This document shows positions 34,647 to 43,414 of a stretch of DNA of 64,000 nt, piece after piece. A model generated the notes under the pieces. It worked only from the letters and a program-made list of their open reading frames with translations. It had not been told where the DNA came from and made no database searches. Source of the DNA: Bacillus_BD oryzisoli_A (GTDB taxonomy: Bacteria; Bacillota; Bacilli; Bacillales; Cytobacillaceae); contig NZ_JBHZRC010000007.1 of the NCBI RefSeq assembly GCF_043641075.1, positions 1 to 64,000 of the forward strand. Direction: 5' to 3'. Position 1 is the stretch's first letter, and each line of letters starts with the position of its first letter. Position numbers and translations under genes: made by a program.

Positions 34647-36032
34647 TTAAAAAATTCTCTCTGCCTTTTGCTTATAGTTGACGCATTTCTTTACCCAACG
34701 CTCGGCAAGCTCTGGATTTGAAGCAAAATGAAAGTGAGTATAGCCGGCAACAAGGCTGCCCTGCAAGAATCCTTCCTTCTTTGGTCCAAATCGACCTTTT
34801 GTTTCATACGCAAATGGAAGTTCTTCTTCCTCTTCAAATATTGAATAATGAAATTCATGCCCCTTTGCCTGCTGATTCTCACCAATTAGGAAGTTATCTT
34901 TTCTGCCGGTTATTTCCCGATAGCCTAAAGCTGCAAGCTTTTGCTGCATCCGCACCTTCCCCGGGATAATACCTACCATAGGATGCTGCGCACCAGATGT
35001 AAGAACGATTGCCTCGGTTAAATACATAAATCCGCCGCATTCCGCCAATGTTGGGATGCCGCCCAAGACTGCCTTAAGTATAGAAGCCTTGGAAACCTCA
35101 TTTCCTCCAAGGTCCGCCGCAAACTCCTCCGGGAAGCCGCCACCAAGATACAATCCGCTTGCCACGGCAGGTACCTCCTCATTATTTAAAGGAGAAAAAT
35201 AAACCAGCTTTGCCCCATATGCTTCAAGCAGTTCAAGATTTTCCTGATAGTAAAAATTGAAGGCAGCATCCTTAGCAACCGCAATTGTAACCTCTTGCTT
35301 CTTATGCTGCTCAAAAAGATTAGTAGATTGATTCGTTAATTCTGTTGTTTCAGCTAACACATATAGCCGTTCGACATCAATTGTTTCAGAGATTAGGTCT
35401 GCTAACCTCTCAAAAAAAGGACGTAACTCTCCTCTTTCAATAGCAGGCACTAAGCCTAAATGGCGGCTAGGAATATCAATCCCCTGTTCCCGCTTTAAAT
35501 ACCCGATGACCGGTACATGGCACTCCTGCTCGATGGCCGCTTTTACAATTTCAAAATGCCCTGCACTGCCAACTTGATTCGCAATGACCCCGACAATATT
35601 TGGTCCACTGTCCAATGCTTGAAATCCTTTTACAATGGCTGCCGCACTGCGAGCCATGCTGGCACAATTGACAATAAGCAGCACCGGACTATCTGTAATT
35701 ATGCTGATTTCAGCTGTTGAACCTTTATTCTTTAAAGGACTTTTTCCATCAAAGAAACCCATTACACCTTCAATAATACTAATGTCAGCACCTTTACCTG
35801 CATATGCAGCGATATCGCGCACCAGTTGATGTTCAAACATCCAGCTGTCCAGATTCCGTGAGATTCTCCCAGTAACGGCAGTATGATAAGAAGGGTCTAT
35901 ATAATCAGGACCACACTTAAAGCCTTGCACCGTATAGCCTTTCTGCTTCAAAGCTGCCATTATACCAATCGTAATCGTTGTTTTGCCGACCCCACTTCCG
36001 GTCCCGGCAATAACTAATCTTCTTTGGCTCAC
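34647..36032 (-). CDS. cbiA: Cobyrinic acid a,c-diamide synthase CbiA
   Basis: A 461-residue glutamine amidotransferase that amidates the a and c carboxylates of cobyrinate. N-terminal ATP domain starts VIAGTGSGVGKTTITIGIM, and FKCGPDYIDPSYH is conserved. The C-terminal GATase has its cysteine in LAECGGFMYLTEA and ends with GYTHFHF. GTG start (GTGA) overlaps the cbiG stop; GGAGGG lies upstream. Confidence 0.95.
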   Translation of the reverse strand: MSQRRLVIAGTGSGVGKTTITIGIMAALKQKGYTVQGFKCGPDYIDPSYHTAVTGRISRNLDSWMFEHQLVRDIAAYAGKGADISIIEGVMGFFDGKSPLKNKGSTAEISIITDSPVLLIVNCASMARSAAAIVKGFQALDSGPNIVGVIANQVGSAGHFEIVKAAIEQECHVPVIGYLKREQGIDIPSRHLGLVPAIERGELRPFFERLADLISETIDVERLYVLAETTELTNQSTNLFEQHKKQEVTIAVAKDAAFNFYYQENLELLEAYGAKLVYFSPLNNEEVPAVASGLYLGGGFPEEFAADLGGNEVSKASILKAVLGGIPTLAECGGFMYLTEAIVLTSGAQHPMVGIIPGKVRMQQKLAALGYREITGRKDNFLIGENQQAKGHEFHYSIFEEEEELPFAYETKGRFGPKKEGFLQGSLVAGYTHFHFASNPELAERWVKKCVNYKQKAERIF

Positions 36033-37171
36033 AAGCGGCCCTCCTTTGGAAAAGGAATGATGCCAACTGATATTGTCACATTACCTGATTTTTTCTTAAC
36101 GAGCGCAAGCTTCTCAGCTCCTGTATAGAGTCGAACAGCCGGTTCACTGACTCCATAGGCACCTGTGTACTTATATACCGTCTTAGAGGGAGCCTCAATT
36201 ACTGCCATATTAAGCTCTCCCGGTGAATAACAGATAAAATCCCAGCCATATTTTTCCACCACTTCAAGTAGCCCGGCTTCATCCTTTTTCAAATCAATCG
36301 TACAAATTGCCTTTACACTTTTAATTGAAATAGTAAGTTCCAGAAGTGTATCCTGAATCACACTCTCGATTTCCTCGGGACTTGTTCCACGGTTACAGCC
36401 CATCCCAATAACAACCGACTTTGGACGAAAAACGATTCCGTTTTCTAGAATGATTTCCTCATCTTGCTGAAGCAACCGGTGCGTCACAATTAAAGCAGCA
36501 TTCGGTTTAGCCTGGATTGCTTCTTTAATAGAAGGATAGCGTACAATATTCTTTGGAATAGGTATATCGTATAGCCACCAATTAGGCTCACCCGATTCTT
36601 GAACAACCGCCACATGCTCTTCGTTTACAACTGATGCACTGACCGGAGTTAACTTATCAGGGGAATCCCATATCCAGCCAAAGTGTGCACCAAACAAATC
36701 GACCGGAATGGTTTTTTGCACATCCGATGCCGTTGTAATAATCGGTCTTGCCTCAAGGGCTGCTGCGACTTGACGGGTTAATTCATTCGCGCCTCCTAAA
36801 TGACCTGATAGGACACTGATGACATTTTCACCCCGGTCATCAATGACAACAACAGCAGGATCTGTTTTCTTATCCTTTAAAATTGGGGCAATCATTCGCA
36901 CCACTGCACCTAGAGAGATAATCATAATAATGCCTTTATATTGTTGAAAAAGTGTCGGCAAAAGTATCCGGACACTTCCTGAGAACAGCTGAATACCCTT
37001 TGCTTCCTCATCGCCTTTTTCGAACTTGCTCATATAGTACAAGTCCGTTTGGGAAAATAATTTATGTAAACGGCGGGATAACTCGACGCCATGCTTCGTA
37101 ATCGCTACTAGTGCATAGGGATTATTTTGAATAATGGGTGCAAGTTCTCCCTCCTTCAATTCAATCATCAT
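36029..37171 (-). CDS. cbiG: Cobalt-precorrin-5A hydrolase CbiG
   Basis: A 380-residue CbiG that opens the delta-lactone of cobalt-precorrin-5A and releases acetaldehyde. The three-part family layout is complete: an N-terminal domain (ALVAITKHGVELSRRL), a middle domain with GENVISVLSGHLGGANELTR, and a C-terminal CobE-like domain with VIGMGCNRGTSPEEI. Starts 4 bases inside the cbiF end. Confidence 0.94.
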   Translation of the reverse strand: MMIELKEGELAPIIQNNPYALVAITKHGVELSRRLHKLFSQTDLYYMSKFEKGDEEAKGIQLFSGSVRILLPTLFQQYKGIIMIISLGAVVRMIAPILKDKKTDPAVVVIDDRGENVISVLSGHLGGANELTRQVAAALEARPIITTASDVQKTIPVDLFGAHFGWIWDSPDKLTPVSASVVNEEHVAVVQESGEPNWWLYDIPIPKNIVRYPSIKEAIQAKPNAALIVTHRLLQQDEEIILENGIVFRPKSVVIGMGCNRGTSPEEIESVIQDTLLELTISIKSVKAICTIDLKKDEAGLLEVVEKYGWDFICYSPGELNMAVIEAPSKTVYKYTGAYGVSEPAVRLYTGAEKLALVKKKSGNVTISVGIIPFPKEGRL

Positions 37172-37944
37172 GGTTTCACACCTTTGCGGAATCCGTGCGT
37201 AAAGCTTGCATCATACAACTTGGAACGGTACTCATCCCTTTCATGGATGTTTGGGTCCAACGCCCAGCCAGCCAAAATCATGGCATGCTTCCGAATTCCG
37301 TTAGCTCTCATATCTTCATCAAGATTAGCCAATGTTGTCCGGATAATTTTTTGATCCGGCCACGATGCCCGTTGAATGACAGCAACCGGTGTTTCATCCT
37401 TCCAGCCGGCAGCCTGCAGCTCTTTGACGATTTTCTTTGTTAATGTCGCACTTAAAAACAAGGCTATCGTACAATGGTGGCTTGCCAAATCACGTAATTT
37501 TTCAAATTCAGGTACTGGCGTTCTGCCTTCTGCTCTCGTTAAAATAAGCGTTTGTGTTAAGTCTGGAATCGTCAGCTCAGCGCCAATGGCAGCAGCAGAA
37601 GCAAATACCGAACTGACACCTGGTATGACTTCACAGCCGATCCCTTCCTTCTTCAACAATGCCATTTGTTCCATAATCGCTCCGTACATGGAAGGATCCC
37701 CAGTATGGATGCGTGCAACCATTTTACCTGCCTTTACCCGTTCGACCATCACCGTAACAATTTCCTCTAAGTTCATTCCAGCTGTCTTCAGCACCTCTGC
37801 TTCTGGCTTCGCCTTTGCTATCAGTTCCTCATTTACTAATGAATCCGTATATAATATGACATCAGCCTTTTGCAGAATGTTCAATCCTTTGACTGTAATC
37901 AAATCCGGATCGCCCGGTCCCGCTCCGACAATATAGATTTTCAC
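37168..37944 (-). CDS. cbiF: Cobalt-precorrin-4 C11-methyltransferase CbiF
   Basis: A 258-residue tetrapyrrole methylase. IVGAGPGDPDLITVKG, HTGDPSMYGAIMEQ and EVIPGVSSVFASAAAIGAEL fit CbiF/CobM, which methylates C11 using SAM. It lies between cbiL and cbiG with 4-bp overlaps on both sides. Confidence 0.94.
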   Translation of the reverse strand: MKIYIVGAGPGDPDLITVKGLNILQKADVILYTDSLVNEELIAKAKPEAEVLKTAGMNLEEIVTVMVERVKAGKMVARIHTGDPSMYGAIMEQMALLKKEGIGCEVIPGVSSVFASAAAIGAELTIPDLTQTLILTRAEGRTPVPEFEKLRDLASHHCTIALFLSATLTKKIVKELQAAGWKDETPVAVIQRASWPDQKIIRTTLANLDEDMRANGIRKHAMILAGWALDPNIHERDEYRSKLYDASFTHGFRKGVKP

Positions 37945-38648
37945 TTTCTCACCACCATCAATGTTAAATATTCAAGCTCAACATCCCCCAGCTCGCTGAC
38001 CTTCCAAATCACTTCTTCCTCCGACGTAACCTTTGTAACAACCGATGCTCTATCTAATAGATTTAAATCTTTTAAAACAGTAATCATTAGATCCATAACT
38101 TTCGCAACCTTAATAAACACGACTGCATCATGTTCTTCAATTGCTTTTTTCATTGCAGCGTAATCGTCTCGGGCAGGGACTATGGCGACCTGGTCATCCC
38201 CATCTGCTAGTGCTATCCCCAGTCTTGAGGCGGAGCCGTTAAAGGATGAAATACCCGGTACTGACTTAATTTCAACCTCTGGGTGCAATTCCTTCATTAA
38301 TTTCATCATATGTATAAAGGTACTGTATAAAAGCGGGTCCCCTTCCGTTACAAACGCTACATCTTTGCCTTCTTTTAATCTCTGCCATACCTCATCGACC
38401 ATAAGATTCCACTCACGATCAAGAATCGTTTGATCCTTTGTCATCGGAAAAACAAGTCCCAGCATTTCCTTTTCTTCAGGACGAATATATACTTCAACAA
38501 TCCGATGAGCGTAGCTCTTGCTTCCCTTTCGTTTTCTCGGATAAGCAATAACAGGTGACTCTTGAATAACGCGGAACGCTTTCACTGTAATTAATTCTGG
38601 ATCTCCCGGACCGACGCCAAGACCATATAATGTACCAAGATTACTCAT
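37941..38648 (-). CDS. cbiL: Cobalt-precorrin-2 C20-methyltransferase CbiL
   Basis: A 235-residue SAM methylase: LYGLGVGPGDPELITVKAFR, VTEGDPLLYSTFIHMM and SVPGISSFNGSASRLGIAL. It methylates C20 of cobalt-factor II or cobalt-precorrin-2. I use the ATG at 38648 with AGAGG before it, 8 bases inside the cbiET end; the frame is open to 38702. Confidence 0.94.
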   Translation of the reverse strand: MSNLGTLYGLGVGPGDPELITVKAFRVIQESPVIAYPRKRKGSKSYAHRIVEVYIRPEEKEMLGLVFPMTKDQTILDREWNLMVDEVWQRLKEGKDVAFVTEGDPLLYSTFIHMMKLMKELHPEVEIKSVPGISSFNGSASRLGIALADGDDQVAIVPARDDYAAMKKAIEEHDAVVFIKVAKVMDLMITVLKDLNLLDRASVVTKVTSEEEVIWKVSELGDVELEYLTLMVVRK

Positions 38649-39846
38649 TTGCCTCTTCCTTTCGTTCAGCTGTAATGATATAGATTGGATTGAGCGGGAC
38701 AAAGCGATTCATCCCCAATATCGGTTTGCTTCTTGAGATTTGGGCATGCATTATAGAAGTTTGATAGCCTGCTTGCGCAAAGGCCTCATTCGCCCTGTAT
38801 AGATTTTCAATCGTTGCCGCATTAAGAACAATACGTCCGCCCTTTTTTAGACGCTTACCGCAGACTTTAATTAAATCGACCATTTCTCCGCCGGTTCCGC
38901 CGATAAAAATAGCATCAGGGTCAGGGAAGCTTTCTAGACCATCAGGTGCTTTTCCATGGATGGCTGTGATATCCGCACGAAACTTTCGTTGATTCTGAAA
39001 GCAGTTTTCTAAATCAGGCTCATTTTTTTCAATCGCAAAAACCTGACCCTCCGGAGCCAGTCTTGCCGCTTCAATGGCTATCGAGCCGGTACAGGTTCCT
39101 ATATCCCAAATCGTGCTATCCTTTTGCAGCTTCAATGCATAAAGACTTAACACCCTGATTTCCTTTTTAGTAATCAAGCCCTTATCAGGTTTACGCTGTG
39201 AGAATTCTTCATCCTCAATCCCAAGCGGCCAGCTTGGTCCTTCAGCAATCCTTTTCAAAATCACCACATTTAATGGTGAAAACTCATGCTGACGCATTTC
39301 CTCTAGTTCGTACCAGCCTGTTTTCTCGCCTTCCCCTTCTAGATTTTCGGCAACAAACGCACGATATTCCGTCATCCCGAAGGAAAGGAGATAGTCAGCA
39401 ATTCGACTTGGGTTGTTTTCGGTATCTGTAAGCAACGCTATTTTTCTTTTCCCATCAATCCGCTGTGCCAAGCCTTTCATGCTTCGTCCATGGACACTGA
39501 CAACAAAAGCATCCTGCCAGCTCTCTCCCATTTTGGCAAAAGCTAGCTGAATGGAGCTCACATAGGGATATACTTCAATATTTATTTTTTTAGCAAGATA
39601 GCTTCCAATTCCGAAAAACAACGGATCACCTGAAGCCAGTACAACAGTTGGACGGGTTTCCTTTTGCAGCTTCTCTGCTATTGCCTGTATACCGCCTTTT
39701 ATGACAACCTTTTCTCCCTGATAGTCGGGAAAATATGATAACACTCTTTCACCGCCAACAAGTACTTCACTTTCTTCAATCCATTGAATGTACTGTGGCA
39801 GCAGGCTTTCTTTTCCGTTATCCCCGATTCCAATTAACTTCACCAT
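38641..39846 (-). CDS. cbiET: CbiE-CbiT fusion, precorrin-6B C5,15-methyltransferase/decarboxylase
   Basis: A 401-residue fusion. CbiE occupies about residues 1-200 (VKLIGIGDNGKESLL, LASGDPLFFGIGSYLAK) and CbiT about 210-400 with a Rossmann SAM motif IWDIGTCTGSIAIEAARL and DAIFIGGTGGEM. Together they methylate C5 and C15 and decarboxylate the acetate on ring C. I place the start at ATG 39846; a TTG at 39861 close to AGGAAGG is an alternative, and both overlap cbiD. Confidence 0.93.
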   Translation of the reverse strand: MVKLIGIGDNGKESLLPQYIQWIEESEVLVGGERVLSYFPDYQGEKVVIKGGIQAIAEKLQKETRPTVVLASGDPLFFGIGSYLAKKINIEVYPYVSSIQLAFAKMGESWQDAFVVSVHGRSMKGLAQRIDGKRKIALLTDTENNPSRIADYLLSFGMTEYRAFVAENLEGEGEKTGWYELEEMRQHEFSPLNVVILKRIAEGPSWPLGIEDEEFSQRKPDKGLITKKEIRVLSLYALKLQKDSTIWDIGTCTGSIAIEAARLAPEGQVFAIEKNEPDLENCFQNQRKFRADITAIHGKAPDGLESFPDPDAIFIGGTGGEMVDLIKVCGKRLKKGGRIVLNAATIENLYRANEAFAQAGYQTSIMHAQISRSKPILGMNRFVPLNPIYIITAERKEEANE

Positions 39847-40942
39847 TTGAGTCAATTCCAACAGCCCTTCCTAGTAATTGTCCTTTAAGTGTATAAATGG
39901 TTGTTTCTATCTTGACCCCACCCTTGATATGCTTGAATGATTGTTGACAGCAGGCTTCACATAGTTTATTGAAAAATTCATGATGGTTCGCCTCAGCCAT
40001 CATCTCACCGACTTGCGATGCAGTATTGGCCCGTGTGATTTCAATAATGAGTTCTTCTGGTGCACCTGCACATCTGGCAATTTCAGCAAGAAAATCAAAA
40101 TCAACAGATGAGCCTTTGGAATGGACCATCATGGCTCCTTGAGCAAGCTTCGAAAACTTCCCCATCATGCCGACGAGCGAAACCTTTTCTATTCCCTGTT
40201 TTTTGCATTGCTTTAAGGAAAAGCCGACAAAGTCGCCCATCTCAATAAATGCTTCCTCAGGTAATTCAGGAAACTGCTGCATAGCATATTTTTCACTGCG
40301 CCCGCCTGTCGTTAAGACGAGATGGTCACAGCCGCATGCCTTTGCGACGCTGATAGCTTCAACGATGCTTGCCATATAAGCTGAACTGGAAAAAGGAACA
40401 ACAATTCCTCTTGTTCCAAGTATTGAAATCCCACCAATAATTCCAAGGCGTCCATTTAATGTTTTTTTTGCAATTTCTTCCCCGTCTGGTACGGAAATGA
40501 TGACCTTCACACCTCTATCAATCTCGAATTCTTGTAATGTCTCTTGAATAACCGTCATCAGCATTTTCCGGGGAACAGGGTTAATCGCTGCTTCACCGAC
40601 AGGAACTGGCAGACCCGGTTTCGTTACTCTGCCGACACCAATCCCCCCATCTAGGATAATGCCCGATGAATCCGTCCAGCTGACGGTAGACACAATCCGT
40701 GCCTTATGAGTTGCATCCGGATCATCACCAGCATCCTTTATCGTCTCCACGCTAACAGTATTGTCACCTATCTCACAATTTTCCATTGTAAAAGTTGCGT
40801 CACGTCCAACAGGTAAGTGAATGGTCGCTTCCTCTTGTGCTTCACCTGTTATTAAGGCAATTAAAGCAGCCTTTGTTGCAGCAGTAGAACAGGCACCTGT
40901 TGTATAGCCTTGACGCATTTGAGATGGGTCCTTTTTTTCCAT
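39818..40942 (-). CDS. cbiD: Cobalt-precorrin-5B C1-methyltransferase CbiD
   Basis: A 374-residue CbiD with N-terminal RQGYTTGACSTAATKAAL, GGIGVGRVTKPGLPVPVGE, ILGTRGIVVPFSSSAY and GMMGKFSKLAQGAM. It methylates C1 in the anaerobic route, so its presence marks the oxygen-independent pathway. It follows cbiC by 2 bases and overlaps cbiET. Confidence 0.96.
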   Translation of the reverse strand: MEKKDPSQMRQGYTTGACSTAATKAALIALITGEAQEEATIHLPVGRDATFTMENCEIGDNTVSVETIKDAGDDPDATHKARIVSTVSWTDSSGIILDGGIGVGRVTKPGLPVPVGEAAINPVPRKMLMTVIQETLQEFEIDRGVKVIISVPDGEEIAKKTLNGRLGIIGGISILGTRGIVVPFSSSAYMASIVEAISVAKACGCDHLVLTTGGRSEKYAMQQFPELPEEAFIEMGDFVGFSLKQCKKQGIEKVSLVGMMGKFSKLAQGAMMVHSKGSSVDFDFLAEIARCAGAPEELIIEITRANTASQVGEMMAEANHHEFFNKLCEACCQQSFKHIKGGVKIETTIYTLKGQLLGRAVGIDSNGEVNWNRG

Positions 40943-40944
40943 GA

Positions 40945-41595
40945 TTATTTCTGATCCGCTAAAAGAGAAATCGCATTTAACGCTGCAACAGTAACAGTGC
41001 TTCCGCCTTTCCGGCCAACATTTGTGATAAATGGAACTTCAGTTATTTTCGCTAATTCCTCTTTGGACTCAGCGGCAGAAACAAAGCCGACCGGCATCCC
41101 AATGATTAAATCAGGCTTAGCGATTCCTTCCTTAATCAGGCGAATCAGCTCTAAAAGTGCTGTAGGCGCGTTGCCAATTGCATATATACCGCCTTCATTT
41201 TCACTAACTGCCTTCTGCATCGAAATGATGGCTCTTGTTTGATTCAACCGTTTTGCTTCAATGGAAACATCCTCGTCAGAAATATAGCAATGCACATCAC
41301 CGCCATATTTTTGGAACCGAGCTTTTCCTGTTCCACTTTCAATCATTTGCACATCAGCAATAACATGACGCCCTTTACGAATGGCCTCCACTCCTGCACG
41401 AATGGCATCCTTATGAATAATGACACTTCTCCCCAATTCAAAATCAGCTGAAGCATGAATAATCCGTCTGACAATCTTCCATTCGTCCTCTGAAAAGTCA
41501 TGTGGTCCCATTTCTTCTGCTATAATCGAAAAACTATAGTCGTAAATCTTGTCCGGATCAATTGTTAAAGGTTTGAATTCTGTTTTAAAATCCAT
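40945..41595 (-). CDS. cbiC: Precorrin-8X methylmutase CbiC
   Basis: A 216-residue enzyme that moves the C11 methyl group to C12 to give (hydrogeno)cobyrinate. The catalytic histidine is in RRIIHASADFELG, and GMPVGFVSAAESKEEL and NVGRKGGSTVTVAALNA are family motifs. ATG at 41595 has GGAGG upstream; an open frame continues to 41667 through a repeat relic. Confidence 0.95.
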   Translation of the reverse strand: MDFKTEFKPLTIDPDKIYDYSFSIIAEEMGPHDFSEDEWKIVRRIIHASADFELGRSVIIHKDAIRAGVEAIRKGRHVIADVQMIESGTGKARFQKYGGDVHCYISDEDVSIEAKRLNQTRAIISMQKAVSENEGGIYAIGNAPTALLELIRLIKEGIAKPDLIIGMPVGFVSAAESKEELAKITEVPFITNVGRKGGSTVTVAALNAISLLADQK

Positions 41596-41642
41596 TGTTA
41601 TTCCTCCTGAATTTAAATTTTTTGGTTTGTTAACCATGTTTA

Positions 41643-41690
41643 TTGATTTCCGTTCCAGGCACTTCAATCAACATGCAAACGGAAATTAAT
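41643..41690. repeat. Relic of the alr-ndoAI repeat element
   Basis: TTGATTTCCGTTCCAGGCA matches the left end of the 4913-5103 element, and AACGGAAATTAA at the other side makes an inverted repeat with it. The relic lies in the 103-bp spacer between cbiJ and cbiC in the middle of the operon, so it must be transcribed with it. Confidence 0.6.
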
Positions 41691-41698
41691 CCTGTCCT

Positions 41699-42463
41699 CT
41701 AACACAGACATTTATTTAATTCGGCAATTATCTGATCGAAGCTTGAAAACATAGTGGAGTAATTTACTTTTGGACGGGCGATCATAATCGTCTCGATTCC
41801 GCACTCTAAGGCGGCCGCTACCTTCTCATCAACAGAGCCGACTTTTCCGCTTTCCTTCGTAATCATCAGTGTGACCCCGTATTGTCGATATAGTGCTATA
41901 TTTAATTCCTTTGAAAAAGGACCCTGTATGGCAACAATGTCCTTTTGTTCAACCCCAAGCGCTGCACATTTCTCCATATTATCAATCCTCGGTAGCATTC
42001 TTACGATCATTCTTGTATTTGGCAGACCAACTAATTCCTTTGCAAAAACCTCCAGTGTTTTACTTCCGGTCGTGAGCATTATGACACCCTTTATCCTTGC
42101 CGCAAGCCTTGCTGCTTCAGCATAATCAGATACCACTGTTAAATTGGGATGCCGGAATCTTTGACTTTCACGCTCATACCGGATATACGGCACATCTGCT
42201 TCCTTTGCACCCTGCAAAGCATTTTTTGAAGCTTCTTCTGCAAATGGATGACTAGCGTCTACAACTGCCTGAAATCCTTTTTCCTTAATCAATGCTGTCA
42301 TATCGGCTGAAGTTAACCTGCCAACCTGTGCAGGAACCCCCGCTTCCTCCAGGCTTTTAGCTGCTGATTCTGTCACAACCGTTGCAAGGACCCGAAGCCC
42401 GGCTTTCTGTATTTCCAACGCTAATTCCCTGGCATCGCTTGTACCGGCAAGAAACAGAATCAT
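41699..42463 (-). CDS. cbiJ: Precorrin-6A reductase CbiJ/CobK
   Basis: A 254-residue NADPH-dependent reductase. N-terminal LFLAGTSDARELALEIQKAG binds the cofactor, and VVDASHPFAEEASKNALQ and the GPFSKELNIALYRQYGV motif are conserved. It reduces the corrin ring double bond before CbiT. GGAGG precedes the ATG, which overlaps the cbiX stop by one base (TAATG). Confidence 0.95.
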   Translation of the reverse strand: MILFLAGTSDARELALEIQKAGLRVLATVVTESAAKSLEEAGVPAQVGRLTSADMTALIKEKGFQAVVDASHPFAEEASKNALQGAKEADVPYIRYERESQRFRHPNLTVVSDYAEAARLAARIKGVIMLTTGSKTLEVFAKELVGLPNTRMIVRMLPRIDNMEKCAALGVEQKDIVAIQGPFSKELNIALYRQYGVTLMITKESGKVGSVDEKVAAALECGIETIMIARPKVNYSTMFSSFDQIIAELNKCLC

Positions 42464-43395
42464 TAGGATACCTCCACGGAGTGCACTATTTGGTCACGGC
42501 CTTGCCCATGATCTTGGTCATCCTGGTGAACGTGGTGATGTGCATGATCATGTTGGTGATGATGATCGTGATGATGATGGTGTGCATGCCCATGTTTATC
42601 AGCATATAAAGCATAGTTTTCTATATCCTGATTTCCTGTTGACCTGCCTTCATCCGCTTCTTTAACACGTTCCTTTAAAATCGTTTGCAGCTTTTCGTGA
42701 TAGCCAAAGTATTGAGCAATCGAAAACTCATGCTTCGAATACCTTTCCTTGTAACCTGCCAGCATGCCATTCATGCGTTCCATTAGAATCCCAGTGAACA
42801 GAAAGTATGGCAGCATCACTATTTTTTTTGCGCCAAGCTTAATACACCTTTCAATCCCTTCATCAACCAGCGGCGCTGTTACACCCATAAAGGCACTTTC
42901 AACCCATTTAACATTCAATTTTTCCCACAGCAGGCGTGTAATTTTATAAAAATCACTATTGGCATCCGGGTCACTTCCGCCCCGGCCAATTAATAAAATA
43001 GCAGTATCTGGATGCTCAACAGATGTGTCAAAGCCAATTTCCTCTAAACGATCGATTAATATGGAAAACACTTCAGGATGAACCCCTATCGTTTCACCAT
43101 AGGTAAACTGTACTTCCGGATATTTACTTCCTGCCTCCATAATTTCTGCAGGGATATGGAGTTTTGAATGACCGGCATGCAGTAAAATAATTGGAATCAC
43201 GGTAATTTCAGACGCTCCCTTTTTTACACACTGCTCAATCCCCTGCATGATGTTCGGAGAGGCAAATTCAAGAAAACAGGTTTCAATGATTAGGCCTTTA
43301 TCCATCGTCGGAATCATTCTATCTACAAATCTACGAACCTCTTCATTTCCGGCTTCTAATCTACTTCCATGGCCTACAAATAATACAGCTTTCAT
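42463..43395 (-). CDS. cbiX: Sirohydrochlorin cobaltochelatase CbiX with histidine-rich tail
   Basis: A 310-residue class II chelatase of the long type that inserts cobalt into sirohydrochlorin. Two homologous halves carry the metal-site histidines: LFVGHGSRLEAGNEEV and PIILLHAGHSKLHIP in the first, LIGRGGSDPDAN and LPYFLFTGIL in the second. Residues 268-297 contain 17 histidines in 30 and probably hold or buffer metal. The MxCxxC iron-sulphur motif described for B. megaterium CbiX is not present in this tail. GGAGGAG lies six bases before the ATG at 43395; the frame is open to 43413. Confidence 0.94.
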   Translation of the reverse strand: MKAVLFVGHGSRLEAGNEEVRRFVDRMIPTMDKGLIIETCFLEFASPNIMQGIEQCVKKGASEITVIPIILLHAGHSKLHIPAEIMEAGSKYPEVQFTYGETIGVHPEVFSILIDRLEEIGFDTSVEHPDTAILLIGRGGSDPDANSDFYKITRLLWEKLNVKWVESAFMGVTAPLVDEGIERCIKLGAKKIVMLPYFLFTGILMERMNGMLAGYKERYSKHEFSIAQYFGYHEKLQTILKERVKEADEGRSTGNQDIENYALYADKHGHAHHHHHDHHHQHDHAHHHVHQDDQDHGQGRDQIVHSVEVS

Positions 43396-43414
43396 GTACG
43401 ACTCCTCCTTCAAA

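Noticed and set aside
42382..42609. Plus-strand frame rich in Met and Val
   Set aside because: It is the antisense of the histidine-rich tail of cbiX (CAT/CAC codons read as ATG/GTG).
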